Source: Endomicrobiia bacterium (GTDB taxonomy: Bacteria; Elusimicrobiota; Endomicrobiia; Endomicrobiales; Endomicrobiaceae). Taken from it: a stretch of 5,503 bases of DNA. Position 1 is the first letter of the stretch. Each line of letters opens with the position of its first letter. Both the position numbers and the translations under genes were made by a program. Where the stretch lies: the NCBI GenBank assembly GCA_009782015.1, contig WQUP01000097.1:1-5503 (forward strand). Reading direction: 5' to 3'. Below the pieces are notes generated by a model. That model did no database searches and had not been told where the DNA came from. It saw nothing but the letters and a program-made list of their open reading frames with translations. Positions 1 through 5,083 of the stretch are shown here, one piece after another.

Positions 1-1039
1 CATCTCCTTTTCTGTTGCCGCCCTTATATTTTTAAAGCCCCTTCTCTCTTTTTTCGGCGCGAGCCCGGAAGTGCTTTCTTATGCGCATCAGTTCATGGTC
101 ATAATTCTTGCGGGCAACGTCGTAACACATACGTATATGGGCATGAACGCTATTTTGCGTTCCGCAGGGCATCCGCGCAAAGCCATGACCGCGACTCTTC
201 TGACCGTGCTGATAAACGTCATACTAAATCCTCTTTTCATTTTCGGCTTTAAATGGGGAATACGCGGAAGCGCCGCGGCTACCGTCATTTCACAGATGGC
301 GATTCTTATGTGGCAGTTCTATTTTTTCTCCGACAAATCGAATTTTATACATTTAAAAAAAGGTATTTACCGTTTAAAGCGCGACATAGTCGAAGGCATA
401 GTCTCGATAGGAATAGCGCCGTTTTTATTAAATGCCGCGGCCTGCGTAATAGTGGTGATAATCAACCGCCAGCTGACTTTTTACGGCGGAGATCTTGCGA
501 TAGGCGCATACGGAATAATCAACAGAGTGGCGTTTCTTTTTGTGATGGTGGTTTTCGGCATAAATCAGGGTATGCAGCCGATAGCCGGCTACAATTACGG
601 CGCCGGCCATTACGGGCGCGTTACGGAAGTTTTGAAAAAATCGCTGTTAGCCGCAGTCTGCGTAATGATTGCCGGTCTTGTTGTCATTGAGCTGTTTCCT
701 TACGCCATTGCTTCGGTCTTTACAGCCGAAACGGAGCTGATAAATTTGACAGCCTCGGGTCTGCGCTATGTTTTTATGTTCTATCCCGTTGTCGCTTTCC
801 AAATGGTCGTGCTGACATTTTTTCAGAGCATAGGCATGGCGAAGAAGTCAATACTCCTTTCGCTTACAAGGCAGGTTTTTTTTCTCATTCCGCTTCTGAT
901 AATTCTGCCAAGGCGCATAGGCGTTTCAGGAGTATGGCTAAGCATGCCTTTAGCAGATTTGCTTTCGGCGATTCTTGCCGCAGTGCTGCTTTGGTATCAG
1001 TTTAAAAAGACAGAGTTGAGATTGAGGAGTGGAGAGTGA
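1..1039 (+). CDS. MATE family multidrug/organic cation efflux transporter, C-terminal ~345 residues (5' partial)
   Basis: This is an inner-membrane antiporter that exports drugs, dyes or metabolites in exchange for Na+ or H+. The frame is open from base 2, so the start lies upstream of the window; the GTG at 71 is internal. About 345 residues are visible of the family's usual ~450. Long hydrophobic segments alternate with short basic loops. Two MATE signatures are clear: INVILNPLFIF near visible residues 71-81, followed by WGIRGSAAATVISQ, and GINQGMQPIAGYNYGAG near residues 186-202 in the C-lobe. The sequence is therefore the end of the N-lobe plus the whole C-lobe. The last nine codons (TELRLRSGE) and the stop lie in the left arm of the inverted repeat at 1011-1145, so the native C-terminus may have been replaced. 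The substrate cannot be told from sequence. The family assignment is firm; a flippase-type MATE relative is the main alternative. Confidence 0.93.
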   Translation, partial: ISFSVAALIFLKPLLSFFGASPEVLSYAHQFMVIILAGNVVTHTYMGMNAILRSAGHPRKAMTATLLTVLINVILNPLFIFGFKWGIRGSAAATVISQMAILMWQFYFFSDKSNFIHLKKGIYRLKRDIVEGIVSIGIAPFLLNAAACVIVVIINRQLTFYGGDLAIGAYGIINRVAFLFVMVVFGINQGMQPIAGYNYGAGHYGRVTEVLKKSLLAAVCVMIAGLVVIELFPYAIASVFTAETELINLTASGLRYVFMFYPVVAFQMVVLTFFQSIGMAKKSILLSLTRQVFFLIPLLIILPRRIGVSGVWLSMPLADLLSAILAAVLLWYQFKKTELRLRSGE

Positions 1040-1145
1040 AGATACGACAAAGACTTTTTTGTCGTCATTGCGAGGGAACGAAGTTCCCGAAACAATCCAG
1101 CGTAGTTGTAGTATCTTCACTCCTCACTCCCCAATCTTCACTCTG
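1011..1145. repeat. Imperfect long inverted repeat with GGAGTGA-periodic arms, nesting a GTCATTGCGAG palindrome
   Basis: The left arm 1011-1045 and right arm 1111-1145 are reverse complements at 30 of 35 positions. The arms are purine-rich on one strand and built from roughly 7-base units of GGAGTGA/GAGTGAA type. Inside lies a second stem (CGACAAA 1045-1051 with TTTGTCG 1058-1064) and then the 1061-1098 palindrome. The right arm is followed directly by TGCCGTTAAAAA (1144-1155), a sequence that also bounds other repeats in this window. The left arm codes for the last residues and stop of the MATE gene. The right arm ends 8 bases before the Shine-Dalgarno of the next gene. The layout fits a small non-autonomous palindromic element, but there is no clear target duplication. 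Confidence 0.75.
1061..1098. repeat. GTCATTGCGAG-type interspersed palindromic repeat
   Basis: The unit reads GTCGTCATTGCGAG, then a GGGAAC (1074-1079) / GTTCCC (1083-1088) hairpin with a GAA loop, then GAAACAATCC. ATTG 1067-1070 pairs with CAAT 1093-1096 as an outer stem. Sequences of the form GTCATTGCGAG...GAAGCAATCC are a familiar intergenic repeat in many bacterial genomes; that resemblance is from memory, not from a search. Here the unit sits at the centre of a larger inverted repeat. Confidence 0.7.
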
Positions 1146-1153
1146 CCGTTAAA

Positions 1154-1160
1154 AAGGAGG
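1154..1160 (+). promoter_or_regulatory. Shine-Dalgarno AAGGAGG fixing the start of the cytidylate-kinase-like gene
   Basis: A near-perfect anti-16S complement lies 6 bases before ATG 1167. The open frame extends up to an ATG at 1029, but its extra 46 residues would be translated repeat DNA, so this site selects 1167. Confidence 0.88.
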
Positions 1161-1166
1161 TTTATC

Positions 1167-1793
1167 ATGACTGAAAAGTTTGTCATAACAATAGCAAGGC
1201 AGTACGGCAGCGGCGGGCTGACGATTGCGAAAAAGCTTGCACAGCGGTTCGGGATAAATTTTTACGATAAAGAGCTGATAGCGATAGCCGCCAAAAAAAG
1301 CGGGCTTGGGCAGAAATTTCTCGAAGAGGCAGACGAACGGGCGTCTTTCGGCATATTCGGAAGCATAACCGGCTGGTTCTCATCTTTTATAAACGCTCCG
1401 GAAAACGTATCGATAGACAACGAACTGTTTAAAATACAGAGCGACATAATAAAACAGCTTGCCAGAAAAGAGTCGTGCATATTCGTAGGCCGCTGTGCTG
1501 ATTATGTGCTGCGCGAAAACCCCAGATGCGTCAGCGTTTTTATAAGCGCGAATATTGAAGACAGGATAAAAACCGTCTTGCAGCGCAACAACACCGCTCC
1601 TGAAAAAATCGCCGAAGAGATAGAGCGTATAGATAAGCAGCGCGCCAAATACTACAACTTTTACAGCGGAAGAGCATGGGGCGCGGCGCAGACTTACCAA
1701 CTTTGCATAAACTCTTCGGTTCTAGGAATAGACGAGACAGCGGAATACATAGCGGAGTTTGCAAAACGGCAGTTAACGGCAGTGAATAGTTAA
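1167..1793 (+). CDS. Cytidylate-kinase-like family protein (208 aa)
   Basis: This is a P-loop nucleoside-monophosphate-kinase-fold protein of the Cytidylate_kin2-type family, whose substrate is generally unproven. It begins VITIARQYGSGG: residues 11-17 (RQYGSGG) are the family's variant nucleotide-binding loop, followed by LAQRFGINFYDKELI at 24-38. Further family-typical segments are IFVGRCADYVL (105-115), IDKQRAKYYNFYSGRAWG (155-172, basic lid-like region) and YQLCINSSVLGID (177-189). The length of about 200 residues is normal. The start ATG has an excellent Shine-Dalgarno. The last codons (LTAVNS) and the TAA stop lie inside the 40-base terminal repeat of the downstream element, so the natural end may have been altered. 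It is not the canonical Cmk, which is longer and has a different P-loop. Genuine CMP kinase activity should not be assumed. Confidence 0.88.
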   Translation: MTEKFVITIARQYGSGGLTIAKKLAQRFGINFYDKELIAIAAKKSGLGQKFLEEADERASFGIFGSITGWFSSFINAPENVSIDNELFKIQSDIIKQLARKESCIFVGRCADYVLRENPRCVSVFISANIEDRIKTVLQRNNTAPEKIAEEIERIDKQRAKYYNFYSGRAWGAAQTYQLCINSSVLGIDETAEYIAEFAKRQLTAVNS

Positions 1794-1836
1794 TAGTTAA
1801 TAATTAATAATTGGATGTCTCTAATAACCCTTGTTT

Positions 1837-1868
1837 GTCATTCCGGAAGGCAGTAGTCCGGAATCTGC
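1837..1868. repeat. GTCATTCCGGA...TCCGGAATC hairpin repeat
   Basis: ATTCCGGA (1840-1847) pairs perfectly with TCCGGAAT (1857-1864) across a 9-base loop, preceded by GTC and followed by CTGCC. It is the same repeat class as the copies at 3833-3862 and 4053-4149, and lies inside the MITE-like element. Confidence 0.65.
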
Positions 1869-1888
1869 CTTAAAGTTTGTTCGACGAC

Positions 1889-1941
1889 AAAAAACTGCAG
1901 ATACCGGACAGAGACTTTCCGGTACAAGATTGCAGGTTTTT
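1889..1941. terminator. Possible bidirectional hairpin terminator inside the MITE-like element
   Basis: An inner stem TACCGGA (1902-1908) / TCCGGTA (1918-1924) sits on an outer stem AAAAAC-TGCA (1890-1899) / TGCA-g-GTTTTT (1931-1941) with an internal loop between them. Five Ts follow on the + strand, and six on the - strand. It could end transcripts of the kinase-like gene, but the internal loop and short T-run make this uncertain. It may simply be repeat structure. Confidence 0.35.
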
Positions 1942-2044
1942 AGAGAAACCCAATTAATAACTAACGACATGATTTAAGTTGAATAAGTAGTTTTTGCCGT
2001 TAATTATTCATTATTAACTATTAATTATTAACTGCCGTTAAAAA

Positions 2045-2053
2045 TGGTATAAT
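2045..2053 (+). promoter_or_regulatory. Extended -10 promoter element for metXW
   Basis: TGGTATAAT is a perfect extended -10 (TGn plus TATAAT), 28 bases before the metX ATG. No good -35 is present; TTATTA at 2025-2030 is at the right distance but weak, and it lies inside the right terminal repeat of the element. The predicted leader is only about 20 bases, too short for a SAM riboswitch. Confidence 0.6.
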
Positions 2054-2081
2054 ACCCCTAAACAAATTTCAGAGAGGAAAA

Positions 2082-3212
2082 ATGCCGCAAAATACTGAAA
2101 ACTCCATAGGTATTGTCGAGACGCAATACTTCAATTTTGACAGGCTCGTTCTTGAGTCAGGCAAAGAGCTTGCGGACGTTACTGTCGCTTACGAAACTTA
2201 CGGGAAACTCAGCGAAGCGAAAGATAACGCCGTTTTGATAGTTCACGCTTTTACGGGCGACGCCCATGCGGCCGGTTTTCATAAAGGCGACGACAAACCA
2301 GGCTGGTGGGACAATATGATAGGGCCGGGAAAAGCTTTTGACACGGACAAATATTTCATAATATGTTCAAACGTTTTGGGCGGCTGCTCGGGAACTACTG
2401 GGCCGAGTTCAATAAATAAAAAAACCGGCAAACCTTACGCTTTGGAATTTCCCGTAATAACGATTGTCGATATGGTTGCCGCGCAGAAAAAACTCATAGA
2501 TTTTATCGGCATAAAAAAGCTGCTTTCCGTCGCCGGCGGGTCAATGGGCGGAATGCAGGTTTTGCAGTGGGCGGTCTCATATCCGGAAAGCGTAGCGTCA
2601 GCAATTCCGATCGCCACTACGATGAAGCATTCTCCCCAGCAGATAGCGTTTAACGAAGTCGCCAGGCAGTCCATAATGGGCGACGTTGCGTGGAACAACG
2701 GGAATTATTACGACAAAGGCCAGCCGGAAAGAGGTTTGGCCGTAGCAAGAATGGTCGGGCACATAACGTACATGAGCGACAAATCCATGGAAGAAAAATT
2801 TTCCAGGAATCTCAAAGACAAAGCCTACTCTTTCAGTTTCGCTTCCGATTTTGAAGTCGAAGGGTACCTTCGCTACAGAGGCGACTCATTTGTAAGGAGA
2901 TTTGACGCAAACTCGTACTTATATATAACGAAAGCCATGGATTACTTTGACGTTTCCGGAAAAAAGTTTGTGCATGAAGCAAAAAAGAAAGATATAAATT
3001 TTCTGGTGATTTCGTTTAAGTCCGACTGGCTCTATCCGTCTTACCAGTCGGAAGAGATTGTAAAGCAGCTCAAGCTTAAAGGATACAACGCGACGTACAT
3101 AGAGATAAAATCAACCTACGGCCACGACGCGTTTCTGGTTGAAGCCGACGATGAAACCAGGATAATAAAACATTTTTTGGAAAGGGCTCACAAAGAGGCT
3201 TCAAATGTCTGA
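2082..3212 (+). CDS. metX: Homoserine O-acetyltransferase (MetX family)
   Basis: This cytoplasmic alpha/beta-hydrolase-fold enzyme transfers an acyl group (usually acetyl from acetyl-CoA) to the hydroxyl of L-homoserine, the activating step of methionine synthesis by direct sulfhydrylation or transsulfuration. The protein has 376 residues, a normal length. Landmarks: HAFTGDAH at 55-62 (oxyanion region), the CSGTTGPSS strand-loop near 102-110, the nucleophile elbow GGSMGG with Ser154, Asp315 in [10 protein letters not shown] and His348 in YGHDAFLVE. These three form the expected catalytic triad with family spacing. ATG 2082 is preceded by AGAGAGG (2071-2077) with a 4-base gap. The gene is followed by metW with an 8-bp overlap, so the pair is translationally coupled. 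Some MetX homologues use succinyl-CoA; sequence alone does not settle the acyl donor here. Confidence 0.96.
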   Translation: MPQNTENSIGIVETQYFNFDRLVLESGKELADVTVAYETYGKLSEAKDNAVLIVHAFTGDAHAAGFHKGDDKPGWWDNMIGPGKAFDTDKYFIICSNVLGGCSGTTGPSSINKKTGKPYALEFPVITIVDMVAAQKKLIDFIGIKKLLSVAGGSMGGMQVLQWAVSYPESVASAIPIATTMKHSPQQIAFNEVARQSIMGDVAWNNGNYYDKGQPERGLAVARMVGHITYMSDKSMEEKFSRNLKDKAYSFSFASDFEVEGYLRYRGDSFVRRFDANSYLYITKAMDYFDVSGKKFVHEAKKKDINFLVISFKSDWLYPSYQSEEIVKQLKLKGYNATYIEIKSTYGHDAFLVEADDETRIIKHFLERAHKEASNV

Positions 3213-3804
3213 AAGAATAATCAACAACACTCCGCTTGAATACAGAAAAATCGCGTCCGTAATAGAAAGAGATTCCAAAGTTTTGGATCTCGGCTGCGGC
3301 GACGGCGATCTGCTTTATTATCTTTCCCAGACAAAAAACGCAAACGTGCAGGGCATAGAGATAAGCGAAGACGCCATTTACAAGTGCGTAGAGAAAGGGC
3401 TGACGGTTTTTCATTCCGACATCGAAGGCGGAATAGACGCCTATCCCGACAAAAGTTTCGACTACGTGATTATGCACAACAGCCTTCAGCAGGTGCAAAA
3501 AATCGACTACGTGATAGAAGAGTGTTTCAGGCTTGGGAAAAAAGTCATCATAGGGTTCCCTAATTTTGCATATCTTTGGGCGAGAAAAGATCTTCTTATG
3601 GGTCATTCGCCGGTAACAAAAACTCTGCCGTACCAATGGTACAATACGCCTAACCTCAGATTTTTGAGCATTGAAGATTTTGAAAAGTTCTGCCGCGAGA
3701 AAAACTATAAGATTTTGAATAAATTCTTTTTCAGCACAAACAGAGAAATAAAATTTCTGCCAAACCTTTTCGCCCAAACTGCCGTTTTTGTCATTTCAAA
3801 ATGA
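3205..3804 (+). CDS. metW: Methionine biosynthesis protein MetW
   Basis: This is a class I SAM-methyltransferase-fold protein that accompanies MetX in many bacteria and is needed for or promotes homoserine acylation; a methyl-transfer reaction has not been firmly assigned to it. The protein has 199 residues, the usual length. Motif I is VLDLGCGDG (26-34), the acidic post-I residue is Glu52 in GIEIS, motif II-like SDIEGG is at 71-76, and [13 protein letters not shown] is at 85-97. The MetW-specific region runs from FPNFAYLW (118-125) through [18 protein letters not shown] (133-150) to SIEDF. The ATG lies inside the last codons of metX, with AAAGAGG at 3192-3198, 6 bases before it. The C-terminus AVFVISK looks native, but the stop codon lies in the palindrome 3786-3809 where the tandem repeats begin. 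Confidence 0.95.
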   Translation: MSERIINNTPLEYRKIASVIERDSKVLDLGCGDGDLLYYLSQTKNANVQGIEISEDAIYKCVEKGLTVFHSDIEGGIDAYPDKSFDYVIMHNSLQQVQKIDYVIEECFRLGKKVIIGFPNFAYLWARKDLLMGHSPVTKTLPYQWYNTPNLRFLSIEDFEKFCREKNYKILNKFFFSTNREIKFLPNLFAQTAVFVISK

Positions 3805-3809
3805 CAAAA
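3786..3809. repeat. Perfect 11-bp-arm palindrome spanning the metW stop codon
   Basis: TTTTGTCATTT (3786-3796) and AAATGACAAAA (3799-3809) are perfect complements around a 2-base centre. The left arm is metW coding sequence. The right arm contains the TGA stop (3802-3804) and the first bases of the tandem repeat array. A 2-base loop is too tight for a good RNA hairpin and there is no following T-run, so this is not called as a terminator. Confidence 0.6.
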
Positions 3810-4039
3810 GCAGGCCGTAAATCCGCTCTTTTGTCATCCCCGAATGTTGTAATCGGGGATCCAAGTTAATAGACAAAAGCATGTCGTAAATCCGCTCTTT
3901 TGTCATCCCCGAATGTTCCCCGATTACAAATCGCGGGGACAGGCTCCATCGGGGATCCAAGTTAATAGACAAAAAAGCAGGTCGTAAATCCGTTCTTTTG
4001 TCATTCCCGAGTGCATTAATCGGGAATCTGCAGTTATCA
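3803..4039. repeat. Three tandem copies of a ~70-bp palindromic module
   Basis: Units are 3803-3871 (69 bp), 3872-3967 (96 bp) and 3968-4039 (about 72 bp). Each starts GACAAAAG or GACAAAAAAG, continues with CRKGYCGTAAATCCGYT, closes a stem with CTTTTGTC, then has a second hairpin (ATCCCCGA / TCGGGGAT, in unit 3 ATTCCCGA / TCGGGAAT), and ends CCAAGTTAATA or a diverged form. Units 1 and 2 are almost identical apart from two substitutions and a replacement of 4 bases by 31 bases (3918-3948) in the loop of the second hairpin. Unit 3 is more diverged. Together with the pair of hairpins at 4053-4149 they fill the whole metW-thiM gap; I see no gene in it. Confidence 0.8.
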
Positions 4040-4052
4040 GTTGTCTTTTGTC

Positions 4053-4149
4053 GTCATTCCGTTGGAAAACGGAATCCATGTTTGCCGTTAAAATGCATAA
4101 GGAAAAAATATTTTAGTAAAAATGGATTCCGGGTCAAGCCCGGAATGAC
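4053..4149. repeat. Two facing GTCATTCCG hairpin repeats forming a 97-bp inverted structure
   Basis: The first hairpin pairs ATTCCGTT (4056-4063) with AACGGAAT (4068-4075). The second pairs ATTCCGGG (4126-4133) with CCCGGAAT (4139-4146) around TCAAG. The two copies face each other: CGGAATCCAT (4070-4079) is the exact complement of ATGGATTCCG (4122-4131), and GTCATTCCG (4053-4061) of CGGAATGAC (4141-4149). The AT-rich centre starts with TGCCGTTAAAA (4083-4093). The second hairpin ends about 10 bases before the thiM Shine-Dalgarno. It has no T-run and could influence translation or mRNA stability. Confidence 0.72.
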
Positions 4150-4158
4150 ATAGCGTAT

Positions 4159-4164
4159 GGAGGA
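4159..4164 (+). promoter_or_regulatory. Shine-Dalgarno GGAGGA selecting GTG 4172 as thiM start
   Basis: GGAGGA lies 7 bases before GTG 4172, an ideal distance. The in-frame ATG at 4157 overlaps this site and has only repeat DNA without a ribosome binding site upstream. Confidence 0.72.
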
Positions 4165-4171
4165 ATTAAAC

Positions 4172-4966
4172 GTGGATAAAATCTTTGAAGTTTTTGAAAA
4201 AGTCAGAAAAGAGTCTCCGCTTGTGCATCACATTACAAACTGGGTCACGATTTACGACTGCGCTAACATTGTCAAAGTTTTCGGGGGTTCTCCCGTGATG
4301 GCTCATGCCGTCGAAGAAGCCGCGGACATGGCTTCGATAGCCGACGCGCTTGTCATAAATATAGGCACGCTCAGTTCCCGCACGATTGAGGCTATGAAGC
4401 TCGCGATTGCCGCGGCGAACAAGAAAAAGATTCCGGTAATTCTCGACGCCGTAGGCGTGGGCGCGACAAAGTTCAGAAACGACACGATGAAAGATCTTTT
4501 GAAATTCAGAATAGACGTGATCAAAGGAAATGCTTCCGAGATTGCCGCGGCTGCCGGAATAAGCGTTACAACAAAAGGCGTTGACAGCGGGCACGTTTCC
4601 GGAGACATGATGAAAATAGCAAAACAGCTTGCCAATGAAAGAGAGTGCGTGGTAGTCGTAACCGGAAAAGAAGACATATGCACCAACGGCGAAAGCGCGT
4701 TTGTAATTAAAAACGGCTCTCCGATGATGTCACAGATTGTAGGCACCGGATGCATGGCAGGCTCGGTTATCGGAACGTTTTGCGCGGTGGAAAAAGATTA
4801 TCTCTTCGCCTGCATTGCCGGACTTGTATGCTTTGAAATCGCCGCTGAAAATGCAGATAAAACTTCCGAAGGCCCGGGCACGTTTAAAAACAAGCTTTTC
4901 GACAAAATAAGCACCCTCAGCGATATTTCCATCAATAAAATGAAGCACGTGGAAGAAGTGCGTTAA
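4172..4966 (+). CDS. thiM: Hydroxyethylthiazole kinase
   Basis: This cytoplasmic ribokinase-like-fold enzyme phosphorylates 4-methyl-5-(2-hydroxyethyl)thiazole with ATP, a salvage step feeding thiamine phosphate synthesis. With the GTG start the protein has 264 residues, matching the ~262-272 of known ThiM proteins; the alternative ATG 4157 adds five residues. Family landmarks: SPLVHHITNWV (15-25), GGSPVMAHA (38-46), INIGTL (62-67), LDAVGVGATKFR (91-102), KGNASEI (118-124), VVVTGKEDI (161-169), the anion-hole and active-site segment GTGCMAGS (191-198, with the conserved Cys194), and GPGTF (234-238). The stretch after HITNW (VTIYDCAN) differs from the more common NxTAN-like wording. No thiD or thiE is adjacent, and no TPP-riboswitch sequence is seen upstream. 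The stop codon falls at the left edge of the inverted repeat at 4962-5063. Confidence 0.94.
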   Translation: MDKIFEVFEKVRKESPLVHHITNWVTIYDCANIVKVFGGSPVMAHAVEEAADMASIADALVINIGTLSSRTIEAMKLAIAAANKKKIPVILDAVGVGATKFRNDTMKDLLKFRIDVIKGNASEIAAAAGISVTTKGVDSGHVSGDMMKIAKQLANERECVVVVTGKEDICTNGESAFVIKNGSPMMSQIVGTGCMAGSVIGTFCAVEKDYLFACIAGLVCFEIAAENADKTSEGPGTFKNKLFDKISTLSDISINKMKHVEEVR

Positions 4967-5063
4967 AGACGATGCAGGGATGCAGAGATGCAGTGAGGCA
5001 GGGCAACTGCCCGCATCTGTTGTCTTTAACTCCGCATCCCTGCATCTCTGCGTCTCTGCATCG
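4962..5063. repeat. Inverted repeat with octamer-periodic GATGCAGN arms
   Basis: The left arm 4970-5000 consists of four 8-base units (GATGCAGG, GATGCAGA, GATGCAGT, GAGGCAGG). The right arm 5033-5063 is the complementary array (GCATCCCT, GCATCTCT, GCGTCTCT, GCATCG), about 26 of 31 positions matching in inverted alignment. An additional perfect pair GTTAAAGAC (4962-4970) / GTCTTTAAC (5022-5030) and a small hairpin GGGCA-AC-TGCCC (5001-5012) lie within. The thiM stop TAA (4964-4966) is part of the GTTAAAGAC arm. The structure fills almost all of the thiM-nadA gap. No T-run follows, so it is not a standard terminator. Confidence 0.75.
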
Positions 5064-5083
5064 CATTTTAAAGGTATTAATCC

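Larger units (their letters stand above)
1773..2042. mobile_element. MITE-like element, 270 bp, with 40-bp terminal inverted repeats of heptamer periodicity
   Basis: The left end 1773-1812 and the right end 2003-2042 are reverse complements at 37 of 40 positions. Both begin, reading inward, with TTAACGGCAG and continue as AGTTAAT/AATTAAT units with a 7-base period. The interior (1813-2002) has no open frame of note and contains a GTCATTCC-GGAAT hairpin and a larger hairpin with T- and A-runs. AACGGCAG is repeated just outside the left end (1765-1772), and TGCCGTTAA recurs inside near the right end (1995-2003). The terminal TTAA or TA could be the target sequence, as in IS630/mariner-derived MITEs, but this is inference. 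The left end encodes the last residues of the kinase-like gene. The right end abuts the metX promoter. No transposase is present. This accounts for almost all of the gap between the two genes. Confidence 0.65.

Noticed and set aside
71..73. GTG 71 as start of the MATE gene
   Set aside because: The frame is open to the window edge and the residues before it (LLSFFGASPEV) are typical MATE sequence, so the gene is truncated by the window.
1029..1166. Upstream extension of the cytidylate-kinase-like gene to ATG 1029
   Set aside because: The 46 extra residues are translated repeat DNA, overlap the MATE gene, and the strong Shine-Dalgarno and family N-terminus (VITIARQYGSGG) point to ATG 1167.
1813..2002. 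Small gene within the MITE-like element
   Set aside because: No open frame of useful length with a ribosome binding site is visible; the interior is made of hairpin repeats.
2054..2081. SAM or other methionine riboswitch before metX
   Set aside because: The leader after the -10 element is only about 20 bases, and the upstream DNA is the repeat element.
3076..3777. 233-codon minus-strand open frame
   Set aside because: It lies antisense to metX and metW, which are clear conserved genes, and its translation shows no recognisable family.
3803..4039. CRISPR array
   Set aside because: The units are about 70-96 bp, repeat-like throughout without distinct unique spacers, strongly palindromic, and no cas gene is nearby.
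4126..4150. Rho-independent terminator between metW and thiM
   Set aside because: The GC-rich hairpin is good, but no T-run follows on the + strand, and the sequence belongs to a repeat class.
4090..4171. TPP riboswitch before thiM
   Set aside because: No CTGAGA-type conserved core is present; the leader consists of GTCATTCCG hairpins.
4166..4755. Two minus-strand open frames of 142 and 150 codons
   Set aside because: Both are antisense shadows of thiM, without a recognisable product.
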